From: a virus
IMG/VR virus record: IMGVR_UViG_3300044798_000130
Coordinates: 1-51,967 of that record
Length of the DNA stretch: 51,967 bases
Reading direction: 5' to 3' (one strand)
Shown: positions 37,226-45,007 of the stretch, piece by piece
How the letters are laid out: each line of letters opens with the position of its first letter
Numbering within the stretch: the stretch's first letter is position 1
Position numbers and translations under genes: made by a program
Notes under the pieces: model-generated
What the model saw: only the letters and a program-made list of their open reading frames with translations
What the model was told of the DNA's origin: nothing
The model's database searches: none

Positions 37226-37455
37226 TTCTTTCCCCGCTTCTTCCTGGCAACATCCTTCTTAGCATTTCTAGCAGCTACATCGATGCTATGGGCCGCCTTC
37301 ATCACCGTGGCCTCTTTCGCCTTTTCTGCCTCTGTCATCTTTCTAAGCCGCCAATCTTGGCAAGTTCCTGATAGGGCAATCATCTTTTCTGGTTTACATC
37401 TCGGAAGATTTATATTATAGAAACAATATTTACATCTGCCTTTCATCTCTTCCAT
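37222..37455 (-). CDS. Cys and Lys-rich small protein
   Basis: 77 residues: KGRCKYCFYNINLPRC ... GTC zinc-like start, basic helical end (AEKAKEATVMKAAHS, ARNAKKDVARKKRGKK). Possibly DNA or RNA binding. Confidence 0.5.
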   Translation of the reverse strand: MEEMKGRCKYCFYNINLPRCKPEKMIALSGTCQDWRLRKMTEAEKAKEATVMKAAHSIDVAARNAKKDVARKKRGKK

Positions 37456-37639
37456 ATAGATCAGTGCTCCATGTAATTACCCACACCGTGCCATTCCCGG
37501 TCCAATTGCCGCTACCAATCTCTATTATGGTTTCATTTGTCCCATTCCCAATAGCATTGCCGGAAACAGATAGCTCCATGCCAGTAGATAGCCCAATTAG
37601 CAGGAGCAAAAATATGGCAAGCAACTCCACCAATGCCAT
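37430..37639 (-). CDS. Small secreted or membrane protein with N-glycosylation sequons
   Basis: 69 residues from ATG 37639 (GGAAGG upstream): signal or anchor segment (MALVELLAIFLLLLIGLSTG), then Thr/Asn/Gly-rich part with several sequons (NGT, NET, NWT). Probably exported to the cell surface in early infection. Confidence 0.5.
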   Translation of the reverse strand: MALVELLAIFLLLLIGLSTGMELSVSGNAIGNGTNETIIEIGSGNWTGNGTVWVITWSTDLYGRDERQM

Positions 37640-37794
37640 CCCTTCCACCAAGGTTGCTTTTCTTTAGCGGACTGTAATAACTCATTTGCGGTATCTCTCT
37701 TGTATTTTTCGTATGCGTCTGGGGTGATATATACTCTCCTAAATAGGGTCTCTGCTATCTGAAATTCGCTCATAATCTCGGACATCTTCCTCAT
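37597..37794 (-). CDS. Small hypothetical protein
   Basis: 65 residues from ATG 37794 (overlaps upstream stop): MRKMSEIMSEFQIAETLF, then YITPDAYEKYKRDTA and Trp/Cys-rich end (WWKGWHWWSCLPYFCSC). The TPDAYEKYKRD segment resembles many short phage proteins. Unknown. Confidence 0.5.
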   Translation of the reverse strand: MRKMSEIMSEFQIAETLFRRVYITPDAYEKYKRDTANELLQSAKEKQPWWKGWHWWSCLPYFCSC

Positions 37795-38114
37795 AGCTTG
37801 CCCTCGCATTTCAGCATATCCCTATGTACCTCGATAATGGCCGTTCGCCGCTCTTCGGGCAGGTCGCTCCAGCCTATCCGGCGATCAAATCCTACTATGT
37901 GCCCTTCGCCTATCGCCGCCTGGTATCGCTGGAAGTTGTGGAGGGAGATTGCTTCCGCCTCACATAGCAAGCCTTCCAGCTCTGTTATTCGATCCAGCGC
38001 AGATGGTAAAAGCAACGCCGCTTCTTCTAGATTCGTTTCGGGGTCCCCTTTCCAATTCTTGTATCGATCGCATAGCTCATTGGCCTTTTCCATGTCAAAT
38101 TTCAATTCACCCAT
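37791..38114 (-). CDS. Helical hypothetical protein (Ead/Ea22-like position)
   Basis: 107 residues with coiled helix (ALLLPSALDRITELEGLLC) and a mixed C-terminus. Such LL.L..L..L..L phage proteins are common in early regions. Unknown function. Confidence 0.5.
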   Translation of the reverse strand: MGELKFDMEKANELCDRYKNWKGDPETNLEEAALLLPSALDRITELEGLLCEAEAISLHNFQRYQAAIGEGHIVGFDRRIGWSDLPEERRTAIIEVHRDMLKCEGKL

Positions 38115-38233
38115 GATATCACCACATTCTTTCCCATCATTGGCCGCAATTTAGCCGCTTTGCGTTTTGGAATCTGAATCATGACCACCGCGAACTCCTC
38201 ATCCTCTATTATGTCTTTCACTATTCCGAGCAT
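38102..38233 (-). CDS. Small beta protein
   Basis: 43 residues: MLGIVKDIIEDEEFAVVMIQ, basic middle (KRKAAKLRP), strand end (NVVISWVN). Between glutaredoxin and helical protein genes. Unknown. Confidence 0.45.
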   Translation of the reverse strand: MLGIVKDIIEDEEFAVVMIQIPKRKAAKLRPMMGKNVVISWVN

Positions 38234-38571
38234 TTGTCATCCTTCCATATTTTGGAGCATTCTTGTCTCTTGGTATCGTTGGTAGCATGGCCTGTAAATG
38301 CGGCCTTATGCGGCTTGATCCCTTTCATATTTTCAAGCCATTTTGGTAACAGGTTTCCCGATGAATCGAAAAAGTCATCATGGAAGTACCAGGTACTGCC
38401 CACCAGAACCAAAGGAGCGGCCTGTACCCAAATATTCGTTTCGCACAGCACGCGGGCCATCACCGTCGCGTCCAGAGTTTTCTCCTCATAGGCGATCTGA
38501 GCCTCCTGGAAGGCAGCTTTCAGGATCTTGCATCTCGGACAGTCGTTGGTTGAATATATTTTCAGGCTCAT
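38221..38571 (-). CDS. Glutaredoxin-like protein (CPRC)
   Basis: 116 residues from ATG 38571. Thioredoxin fold start: LKIYSTNDCPRCKILKAAFQ with active-site CPRC, then TLDATVMARVL, and APLVLVGSTWYFHDDFF containing the cis-Pro position. A 30-residue polar tail follows. Probably reduces ribonucleotide reductase or other disulphides, or serves as a redox switch in an anaerobic host. Confidence 0.7.
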   Translation of the reverse strand: MSLKIYSTNDCPRCKILKAAFQEAQIAYEEKTLDATVMARVLCETNIWVQAAPLVLVGSTWYFHDDFFDSSGNLLPKWLENMKGIKPHKAAFTGHATNDTKRQECSKIWKDDKCSE

Positions 38572-38711
38572 AAGCAATATACCTCGCTGCTATTCGGTAT
38601 GTCCATATAGGAAGGCAGATTGCATTCATATTCCAGCATTTCGGCATTCATCTCTCGCGCTTCTTCCAGATCGCTTGCCCGCAATCCTTTTGCGCCTCTC
38701 TTCTGACTCAT
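38568..38711 (-). CDS. Small hypothetical protein
   Basis: 47 residues: basic start (MSQKRGAKGLRASD), helix (EEAREMNAEMLEYE), end with Cys. Coupled to both neighbours. Unknown. Confidence 0.45.
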   Translation of the reverse strand: MSQKRGAKGLRASDLEEAREMNAEMLEYECNLPSYMDIPNSSEVYCL

Positions 38712-38950
38712 TCCATATCACCAAGTCGCTCAACTTCCGCCCGCCACTTTCCAGCGCATAATAGATGAAATTGCAGCTCCTCTTTCGCATTGGCAAGTGC
38801 CTCCTCTCGCGGGATCAGGATGCTCGTGGGCTTTGGTTCCGCCCGCTGCATCAATGGGTGGCTGCTTGATACCATGATTTTTCGCTCAGCTACGCATATT
38901 GGACAGGAGCATCCTACCTCGTGCCCTGGTATCTGGTCTATGATTGGCAT
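38708..38950 (-). CDS. Small Cys-containing protein
   Basis: 80 residues: GCSCPICVAERKI near the start gives CxC..C; helical C-terminus (EEALANAKEELQFHLL). Possibly zinc or Fe-S binding. Unknown. Confidence 0.45.
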   Translation of the reverse strand: MPIIDQIPGHEVGCSCPICVAERKIMVSSSHPLMQRAEPKPTSILIPREEALANAKEELQFHLLCAGKWRAEVERLGDME

Positions 38951-39225
38951 TTTTTATCTCCTCTTTTTCTACCGTTGTGGTACTTCCCGCAGACGATGTC
39001 AACCACGGCATTTCTGGTACATCCAAAATCCCGTGCGGTTGCGTCCCATGACTCTCCCATCAGGCATCGATAGATTCTGATCGCCTCTGCTGTAATTCCA
39101 TCGATCGATTTTGCTCTAGGAATTGGTATTTTCGCCGGTCGAGTTTTCCGTTTTTGAGCATGGATGGGTTGAACATATGGAAATTCGTCTATCTCATCCT
39201 GCTCAAGCATTATGACTTGGGACAT
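38938..39225 (-). CDS. HTH regulator
   Basis: 95 residues: polar, basic N-terminus and a C-terminal helix-turn-helix (ITAEAIRIYRCLMGESWDA TARDFGCTRNAVVDIV) resembling homeodomain-like HTH of phage regulators. Third DNA-binding gene in a row at the operon head. Confidence 0.6.
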   Translation of the reverse strand: MSQVIMLEQDEIDEFPYVQPIHAQKRKTRPAKIPIPRAKSIDGITAEAIRIYRCLMGESWDATARDFGCTRNAVVDIVCGKYHNGRKRGDKKCQS

Positions 39226-39491
39226 CCAACCACCCGGTAAGAATCATGCCATCTTTCTATCTGGCCTGCCTTATGTAAGGCCGCCAAATGCCCTAAAACC
39301 GCGTTTCTCCCTTGGAAGCAACATAACTCTACATCAAACCTAGAACATGGCCCATTGGCCGCTATATAGTCCAGGATCTCAGTTCTGTCTCGCTTACAAT
39401 CTGATGTTCGACCATTTCTGGGATGCTCGGAGCGATGCTTAAGTAGGCTCATATCTCGCCAGATAGAAAGGCCATCCGTGAGATACTTCAT
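39210..39491 (-). CDS. Winged-helix regulator
   Basis: 93 residues: basic lead, then RTEILDYIAANGPCSRFDVE (helices), GRNAVLGHLAALHKAGQIER (recognition helix) and WHDSYRVVG (wing). Archaeal wHTH style. ATG at 39491; an internal ATG (MSLLKHR) is possible. Likely operon regulator. Confidence 0.65.
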   Translation of the reverse strand: MKYLTDGLSIWRDMSLLKHRSEHPRNGRTSDCKRDRTEILDYIAANGPCSRFDVELCCFQGRNAVLGHLAALHKAGQIERWHDSYRVVGCPKS

Positions 39492-39574
39492 GCAGGCAAC
39501 CTAGGATTCCTGGCCAGGAATAGCCACCAAGTACACAATGCTAAAATTCCAACTATGAATGCTTCTATGATCAT
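39488..39574 (-). CDS. 28-residue membrane micro-protein
   Basis: MIIEAFIVGILALCTWWLFL followed by a short basic end: one membrane helix. Start and stop overlap both neighbours (ATGA), giving good coupling evidence for such a small gene. Confidence 0.5.
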   Translation of the reverse strand: MIIEAFIVGILALCTWWLFLARNPRLPA

Positions 39575-39816
39575 GGGTTGCCCCCGAGCGCCCCCTCTAT
39601 TTGCTTAGCCAATCCGGCGATCTCCCGGCCTCTGGTGGTGATGCATACATTCAGCCAGTCTCTGAATATCAGGCCATTCTTTTGCAGAAGAAGCAAGCAC
39701 GGCTTGATGGTCTTTTGGTTTATTTGCAGCTTTTCGGATAGATACGTCTGCGTGACATCCTTTTCGCAAAGTAATCGCAGGATATCTATTTTCATTTCCA
39801 TTTTCGATCTACGCAT
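39571..39816 (-). CDS. Winged-helix regulator heading the 39816 operon
   Basis: 81 residues: MEMKIDILRLLCEKDVTQ TYLSEKLQINQKTIKPCLLLLQK NGLIFRD, then LNVCITTRGREIAGL; a typical archaeal wHTH (helix-turn-helix plus wing). Its TATA box is 22-31 bases upstream and no ribosome site is seen, so probably leaderless. Confidence 0.75.
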   Translation of the reverse strand: MRRSKMEMKIDILRLLCEKDVTQTYLSEKLQINQKTIKPCLLLLQKNGLIFRDWLNVCITTRGREIAGLAKQIEGALGGNP

Positions 39817-39837
39817 ATGGGGGTGTACGACCCAATA

Positions 39838-39847
39838 CTACTTATAG
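39838..39847 (-). promoter_or_regulatory. TATA box of the regulator operon
   Basis: GCTATAAGTA on the minus strand, 22-31 bases before the ATG at 39816; same spacing as at 27613. Confidence 0.6.
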
Positions 39848-39883
39848 CTGATGCTTGATCATGAAAAAATTGGATAAAAATGA

Positions 39884-39907
39884 TGCGCGGGGTAGCTTAC
39901 GCGCGCA
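39884..39907 (-). terminator. Terminator of late operon
   Basis: TGCGCG/CGCGCA stem (39884-39889, 39902-39907), 12-base loop. Read on minus it follows the beta-helix gene stop and precedes T-rich ATCATTTTTATCCAATTTTTT. It separates the late operon from the promoter at 39838. Confidence 0.55.
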
Positions 39908-39909
39908 AC

Positions 39910-41424
39910 CTACTCAGGAACCCCATTGTGATAATTGCCTGTTGATATTGTCCCGGTCGCCAAATCGCGTAAACCCACAGTCGTGTTAAACATCCGATTA
40001 TATCGGACTGAATTATTTAATCCGGCTGTTAAATAAATATTCGAGTCGGACGAACTTCTAAAGGTATTAAAATCAATTGCGTTTTCCGAAAACCCCGTTG
40101 GAGTAGTAGCTAACACTAAAATACCAACCTCTCCATTATCAATCATGTTGTGGTTGATATCCCATCGGTTGATCCTTTCATAATCAGTACTACCAACCGA
40201 CTGAAAAAGCATTGCATAATTCGGTGCAGTTGCATTCAGATTGCGAATGTCACAATTGGAAATTCTACCTCCGGTCAATGGCAACCCCTCTCCTCGTACC
40301 CATAACGCGACCCCCATAAATTGTCCTTGAGTCGCTATGTAACTACCAATTATCGACGGAGAATTGCATCCATGTAGCTTAACAGGCAATTCATCATTGT
40401 CGATCATGCACCCAATTATTGTGGGCGTGTCAATATATTGGAGCAAAATGCCATAATAGCATGATATAAAGGTGGAATCTACGATACGTATCCCGTATGC
40501 ATAGACAGATCGATCGGTGCGACCAGTGGCATAGATTCCGTGGTGTAAACTAACAAAATAGTTATTGGCCCACCCACAATTCCCATAATATGAAAACGCA
40601 TTTAACAGCTCGGCGCGAATCCCGACTGCGGTATTTGACGGGTTGTTACGGGCATCGTTCGGCCCCATCAACATATTATGACTTATATCGATACCTTCCA
40701 ATGCACTCAAATGAATGAGTGTGCCGGTACCCGCTTCTGATGTAAGAACGTTATGATCTATCTGCCAGTATAACATGTTTGGTGCGTGCGCCGCCTTGGA
40801 ACTATTTGTCCAGACTTCGACGCCCGTATTGGTGCCCGTCACATTGATACCCATTTCAGTTATATGCCAACGTACGGAAGGAATTTCGGATATGTTGATC
40901 AGTGGATTTACAGAACCCCGAACGCCAGTGGTGGGGCCATTGCCGGCCAGAACAACAGTATGATTTAATTGCAATGACGTAGATATATCAAACATATTAC
41001 ATAATTCTACTTTTCCTCCGAGGTTTAAGGCCGCTTGGATAGCGGTTGAATTACTGGAACTAATCGATAATGGCCAACCGTCTGCCCGCAGTGCCACGGC
41101 TCGTTGCAATCCCAACCAAGGCACCGTGAACAGGAACACTCTGGACGATGTTTGCGGAGCGAGTTGGCCGGATTGAACATATCCACTGTAGGATACGTTT
41201 CCACCCGGTTGCAAAAGTTGCGAATATGTCACCGCGTCCTGCTTCGCCGTGCCATTTACTACGTCATGGATCTGGGTATAAACATGATCGGTCCAATTGT
41301 AAGTAATGTTGATCGGACCGCCTGCAAATTCGGACCAATCGATTTGCGTCGACGCATCCAGTTTTACGGCACCCACGCCGCTTATAAGCAGCGCCAGTGA
41401 TAATAGAATAATAATAAATTTCAT
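39910..41424 (-). CDS. Secreted right-handed beta-helix protein (tail spike or depolymerase-like)
   Basis: 504 residues with a signal peptide (MKFIIILLSLALLISGVGA). About 120-480 carries parallel beta-helix repeats (IDHNVLTSEAGTGTLIHLS, IDISHNMLMG, IRIVDSTFISCYYGILLQY, IIGCMIDNDELPVKLHG, ISNCDIRNLNAT, INHNMIDNGEVGILVL) like pectate-lyase folds. At least ten N-glycosylation sequons. GAGGAGATG precedes the ATG. Last gene of the late operon; it may bind or cut surface glycans. The signal peptide is unusual for a tail spike. Confidence 0.7.
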   Translation of the reverse strand: MKFIIILLSLALLISGVGAVKLDASTQIDWSEFAGGPINITYNWTDHVYTQIHDVVNGTAKQDAVTYSQLLQPGGNVSYSGYVQSGQLAPQTSSRVFLFTVPWLGLQRAVALRADGWPLSISSSNSTAIQAALNLGGKVELCNMFDISTSLQLNHTVVLAGNGPTTGVRGSVNPLINISEIPSVRWHITEMGINVTGTNTGVEVWTNSSKAAHAPNMLYWQIDHNVLTSEAGTGTLIHLSALEGIDISHNMLMGPNDARNNPSNTAVGIRAELLNAFSYYGNCGWANNYFVSLHHGIYATGRTDRSVYAYGIRIVDSTFISCYYGILLQYIDTPTIIGCMIDNDELPVKLHGCNSPSIIGSYIATQGQFMGVALWVRGEGLPLTGGRISNCDIRNLNATAPNYAMLFQSVGSTDYERINRWDINHNMIDNGEVGILVLATTPTGFSENAIDFNTFRSSSDSNIYLTAGLNNSVRYNRMFNTTVGLRDLATGTISTGNYHNGVPE

Positions 41425-41433
41425 AACATCTCC

Positions 41434-42396
41434 TCAAATTACCTGATAATCTCCCATACCCACGTTGCAATGGGGTGTCTGTGCATTCCCGGCGAACCAG
41501 CCCACTAGATAGAAATTGGTAATCAGATTTTCAATCTTGCCCTCGACGATGCCATTAGCATCTGCCTCCACCGAAATGAAGCAGTGCTGACTATCGTGAT
41601 ATTCATCGATTGCCCCTCCATTTTTTCGCAGGGCATAACTGTATGCAGTGGCAGTACCATCATCCATGACCTCAAACAGGCCGACCTTTGCTCCGACCGG
41701 CAAAGCAGTAAGATCGGTGTAGGCACTCACTCCCGCGAGAGAATAATCATTGGTCGCTTTGTCTCTGAGGAAAGTGCCTAGACTCTCGCCTTCGATGTAT
41801 CCTATCAGATATAGACCCACGTAACCGGAATCTGCATACTGTTCGCATTTTCTATCCGTGCATTTCATCACCGCGAGATGACAAGACCCTCCTCTGATCT
41901 CTGCTTTCAGATCGTCCGTGCTTCCATCGTCTCGGATTCCAAATAATAGGTCCGAGCCAGAGCTGATGCTTTTCACTATGAATATCAATGCAATTGCGGT
42001 GGTCGGGACATGCGTAGTACAATCGACATCCGCCCATGCATCATATGTATCGGCGGATACGTTTATTTCAGCAGCCAAGAAGGTGAATCCTGCCGTCATG
42101 TAACCGACAACATAGACTTTTATTGCCGTTTTGCTCGATGCATAAATCTGGAATGCATCATTGACATCTACGCCGCACCATGCACCAAACATCCTCGCTG
42201 GATTGCTGGTGCTTTTTATTGCGATCGTGCTGCCCTTAGCACGACAACCAAAAACAGCATTATTTGCCACGACCTGCAAGGCAACGCCGGTCACTCCCGC
42301 GGAGGGCAAAGTCGCATATAGATTGAGATCGATGTCGGTCCATTTACTCGTTACGGTTATCGGAACCAAAACGGGAGTTACTGGAAAGTATGGCAT
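41434..42396 (-). CDS. Tail fibre-like protein with three tandem about 100-residue repeats
   Basis: 320 residues. Three related modules, each with a W/YxDxD start (KWTDIDLNLYATLP; AWADVDCTTHVPT; AYTDLTALPVGAKVG), a LFG/AxR..G centre (VFGCRAKGS; LFGIRDDGS; SYALRKNGG), a Cys/His segment and a closing strand (IKVYVVGYM; VGLYLIGYI; TNFYLVGWF). Similar repeats occur in phage tail fibres. No signal peptide. Probably trimeric receptor-binding or fibre shaft protein. Confidence 0.6.
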   Translation of the reverse strand: MPYFPVTPVLVPITVTSKWTDIDLNLYATLPSAGVTGVALQVVANNAVFGCRAKGSTIAIKSTSNPARMFGAWCGVDVNDAFQIYASSKTAIKVYVVGYMTAGFTFLAAEINVSADTYDAWADVDCTTHVPTTAIALIFIVKSISSGSDLLFGIRDDGSTDDLKAEIRGGSCHLAVMKCTDRKCEQYADSGYVGLYLIGYIEGESLGTFLRDKATNDYSLAGVSAYTDLTALPVGAKVGLFEVMDDGTATAYSYALRKNGGAIDEYHDSQHCFISVEADANGIVEGKIENLITNFYLVGWFAGNAQTPHCNVGMGDYQVI

Positions 42397-42399
42397 GAT

Positions 42400-43851
42400 C
42401 TACTCCGAGTGCTTGTTGATACCGATTTTCACTTTTACAGCCAGGACATAGATCGTCTCATCTAGTAGATCGGTGGCATGCGTTGGATTGCGATACAACC
42501 GCAGTGCGCAGGTGGACCCGGCCACTGGCGTGCCGCCCAATGTAAATGGACCGATTATCGCAGTTCTAAGCCTCGTGTTGGCCGTGCCATTAGCAGCATC
42601 GGTGACCTCTGCCGCCGTGCCCCACGCAGTCGTGACAAATGAATCGCCGTCTCTTACTGCCATTCCCTGAATGCCGAATCTAACGCCGTTGCTTGTGGTT
42701 CCGGTGCTATAATATGTCACATATGCGTATAGTGGCTGAAGATCATATCCCTCCGGAAGTTCCAGATCATTTGTTGCATATTTTTGGGAAGTATGGACGA
42801 ATCCAAGAGATAAAATATTTAATAGACTGGTAGCAAATTCAACTTGCGTAGCTATTATGCATCCACCGGTCGTGGTGGCTATCCAAGATCCGGCTTTGAG
42901 TGTTACTGATATGTATTTTTTAGCAAAAGAATCCGCCGTCTTCCTCTTCATGGTGCCGTTTTCCGACACAATCAGGTGATCAGTAGTACCGACTGGTGCT
43001 GTAGTGCTTGCGGTTTCCGCAACAAGAACCGCATTTACCACGGTTACCGGAGTACCTGCTCCCTTCACGGCCACGCCGGTATCTGCCCATGCACATAGTT
43101 GGTCTGCAACTGCAGAACCGCTCTTGGTCAGGGTGCCGGTTCCCGTGCCGTCCTCACCGCCCGTGGCATGCGGTGCCCATGCAGTGGTATATGTAGCCCC
43201 AACAACCGGCTCAGTGGTGGCTCCCGATGTATGTCCCGATGTGCAAATCCAAGATCCTATGCCGTGGCCGCTTTCGGCATGCTGTACGATATCATTGAGA
43301 GCATAATAGGTTGCAGTAATCCATGTGCCTTTCTGAGTCAGGGTGCCAGGACTGCCAGAGGAGCCTCGTTGTCCTTGTGTACCTGCGCAAAATATTTCCC
43401 AATAAGCAGAGGGAATTACAGCAAGTGCATATGTAGAGGTAACTATATATGAAACTAGAATTTTCGTTCCTGCTGGCAATAAGTCGGTGAAAATGATTTG
43501 TTTCGATGCGCCAACCGTGGTATAATCAGTTGTTCTTGTTTGGACAAGTCCATTGATGGTGACGATCTCGTTCCCGTCTGCAAAAACGTTATCTACAGTG
43601 AACGTGGTCAATACGCCATTTGGCTCTTCGTTGACCTTTTCGCTTAGAATAATGCCGCCTGCGTCCCCGGTTGCAGCCAAATCCGGCATATTGGCGGCGG
43701 AAGACGCGTGCTGCGCCTTGCATGTAAATGATGCCCCTAAATTATAGACCGTATCACCTACGGCATAATCTTCTGCTGTTAGCCATTGGCCACGTTGCAA
43801 TAACGGCACCGCCGTTCCTATTGTTACATATTTTTCAATTGGAGCTGTCAT
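42400..43851 (-). CDS. Tail fibre with carbohydrate-binding modules
   Basis: 483 residues from ATG 43851 (GAGGT upstream; a TTG five codons before is weaker). Two chitin-binding-like segments: GQWLTAEDYAVGDTVYN ... SFTCKAQHASS and GTWITATYYALNDIVQH ... SWICTSGHTSG, each with W-x-Y-x-D-x-V and a final C-x-x-H. A collagen-like run (GTQGQRGSSGSPGT) lies between. The C-terminal part is beta-rich. Likely host glycan binding. Confidence 0.65.
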   Translation of the reverse strand: MTAPIEKYVTIGTAVPLLQRGQWLTAEDYAVGDTVYNLGASFTCKAQHASSAANMPDLAATGDAGGIILSEKVNEEPNGVLTTFTVDNVFADGNEIVTINGLVQTRTTDYTTVGASKQIIFTDLLPAGTKILVSYIVTSTYALAVIPSAYWEIFCAGTQGQRGSSGSPGTLTQKGTWITATYYALNDIVQHAESGHGIGSWICTSGHTSGATTEPVVGATYTTAWAPHATGGEDGTGTGTLTKSGSAVADQLCAWADTGVAVKGAGTPVTVVNAVLVAETASTTAPVGTTDHLIVSENGTMKRKTADSFAKKYISVTLKAGSWIATTTGGCIIATQVEFATSLLNILSLGFVHTSQKYATNDLELPEGYDLQPLYAYVTYYSTGTTSNGVRFGIQGMAVRDGDSFVTTAWGTAAEVTDAANGTANTRLRTAIIGPFTLGGTPVAGSTCALRLYRNPTHATDLLDETIYVLAVKVKIGINKHSE

Positions 43852-43858
43852 GAAAACC

Positions 43859-45007
43859 TCAAACAATATCGCGATATGTGGCCTGCAAGTAGGTCAACAG
43901 ATGATTGGAGCCTTCTTCATCAAAAATGGTTAGCGTTGCAGTATCATCAGGATCTATTACAGGAATATAATTCTTAGAAATGTATCTATCAACTTGTGCC
44001 CTAAATTTGGATATGGTCACGCCGTCTGTTGCTCCCGTGGTTATGCCAACAGAAACAAAGGTTGCCCCAATGGCCTCATTGGGAAAATATATCTCATTCT
44101 TCCCCACTACCAATGGATCACTATCTATAGCAGCGATGTCCGAAAGATCAGATGCATAGGCAATATCAATAGCAGGAGCACCAATGATATCAGATACATC
44201 AACTTCCATATATGGAACTGAAGAGAGCAGCAACGGACCATGAAAAGGCACCATCAATTTGGCATTTGCCCCCAACCGCAGGGCTTGGTAAGCCAGTGAC
44301 CCCCCCGTACCATAATCAAAAAACGTGTTGCCTCGGAGGTCTATCTGATGCTGAGCATACGTTTTTGGGAATTTCGTTTCGTATGAATGACGGCAATTCC
44401 CGAAACGATCCAAGACAAACCGATCTCCTCTCATCATGGCGGCGCATAGCAAAACTTCTTCATCGTCTATCGAATAGCCGAGGCCTCCAGTGTATACTCC
44501 TGCAACATATCCGCCGGATGCTAATATCTGATCCAATCCAGATTCATGAGAGCCCGTATTCTCGATCGTGGCCGGCACTGGAAGGCTAACATCCCTGGCA
44601 TACTTGATACCCTGCTCTGTGCCATAGAGCTTCCCATTGCCACAGACGACCTTGACATCACTATAATAGATTTGGCCGTCTTTTATTATCGTGCTCTTGG
44701 TTGGTGCAGCATGTGCATATTCGATATAGGATACTTGGTCTTCATTGAATGGGCAGAACTCCGCGCCGGGTGGTGCCGTGTTGAACTCTTTTCTGGCACG
44801 CTCGACATCGGCTCTGGTTATCGAGGCAATCTGGAAGGTATAAGTCTCTGGCTCCCACCCGCTTTCCTGTATCGTGGCCCGATCCATGCCAGAGACTGAG
44901 AAGTTGTCTATTTTACGGCCCGATCCAGAAGGGGCAGGCGTGTCATCCCAATCTACCAGTGGATATATTACCAGGCCATGAATAGAAACATATGCGATAT
45001 CGCTCAT
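43859..45007 (-). CDS. Baseplate / distal tail-like protein
   Basis: 382 residues. Beta-rich N-terminus (IHGLVIYPLVDWDDTPAP, RKIDNFSVSGMDRATIQ) comparable to the first domain of Dit-type proteins; the body is mixed. Located after the tail-hub gene, with ATGA overlap. Exact class is uncertain; it could be a fibre-attachment protein. Confidence 0.5.
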   Translation of the reverse strand: MSDIAYVSIHGLVIYPLVDWDDTPAPSGSGRKIDNFSVSGMDRATIQESGWEPETYTFQIASITRADVERARKEFNTAPPGAEFCPFNEDQVSYIEYAHAAPTKSTIIKDGQIYYSDVKVVCGNGKLYGTEQGIKYARDVSLPVPATIENTGSHESGLDQILASGGYVAGVYTGGLGYSIDDEEVLLCAAMMRGDRFVLDRFGNCRHSYETKFPKTYAQHQIDLRGNTFFDYGTGGSLAYQALRLGANAKLMVPFHGPLLLSSVPYMEVDVSDIIGAPAIDIAYASDLSDIAAIDSDPLVVGKNEIYFPNEAIGATFVSVGITTGATDGVTISKFRAQVDRYISKNYIPVIDPDDTATLTIFDEEGSNHLLTYLQATYRDIV

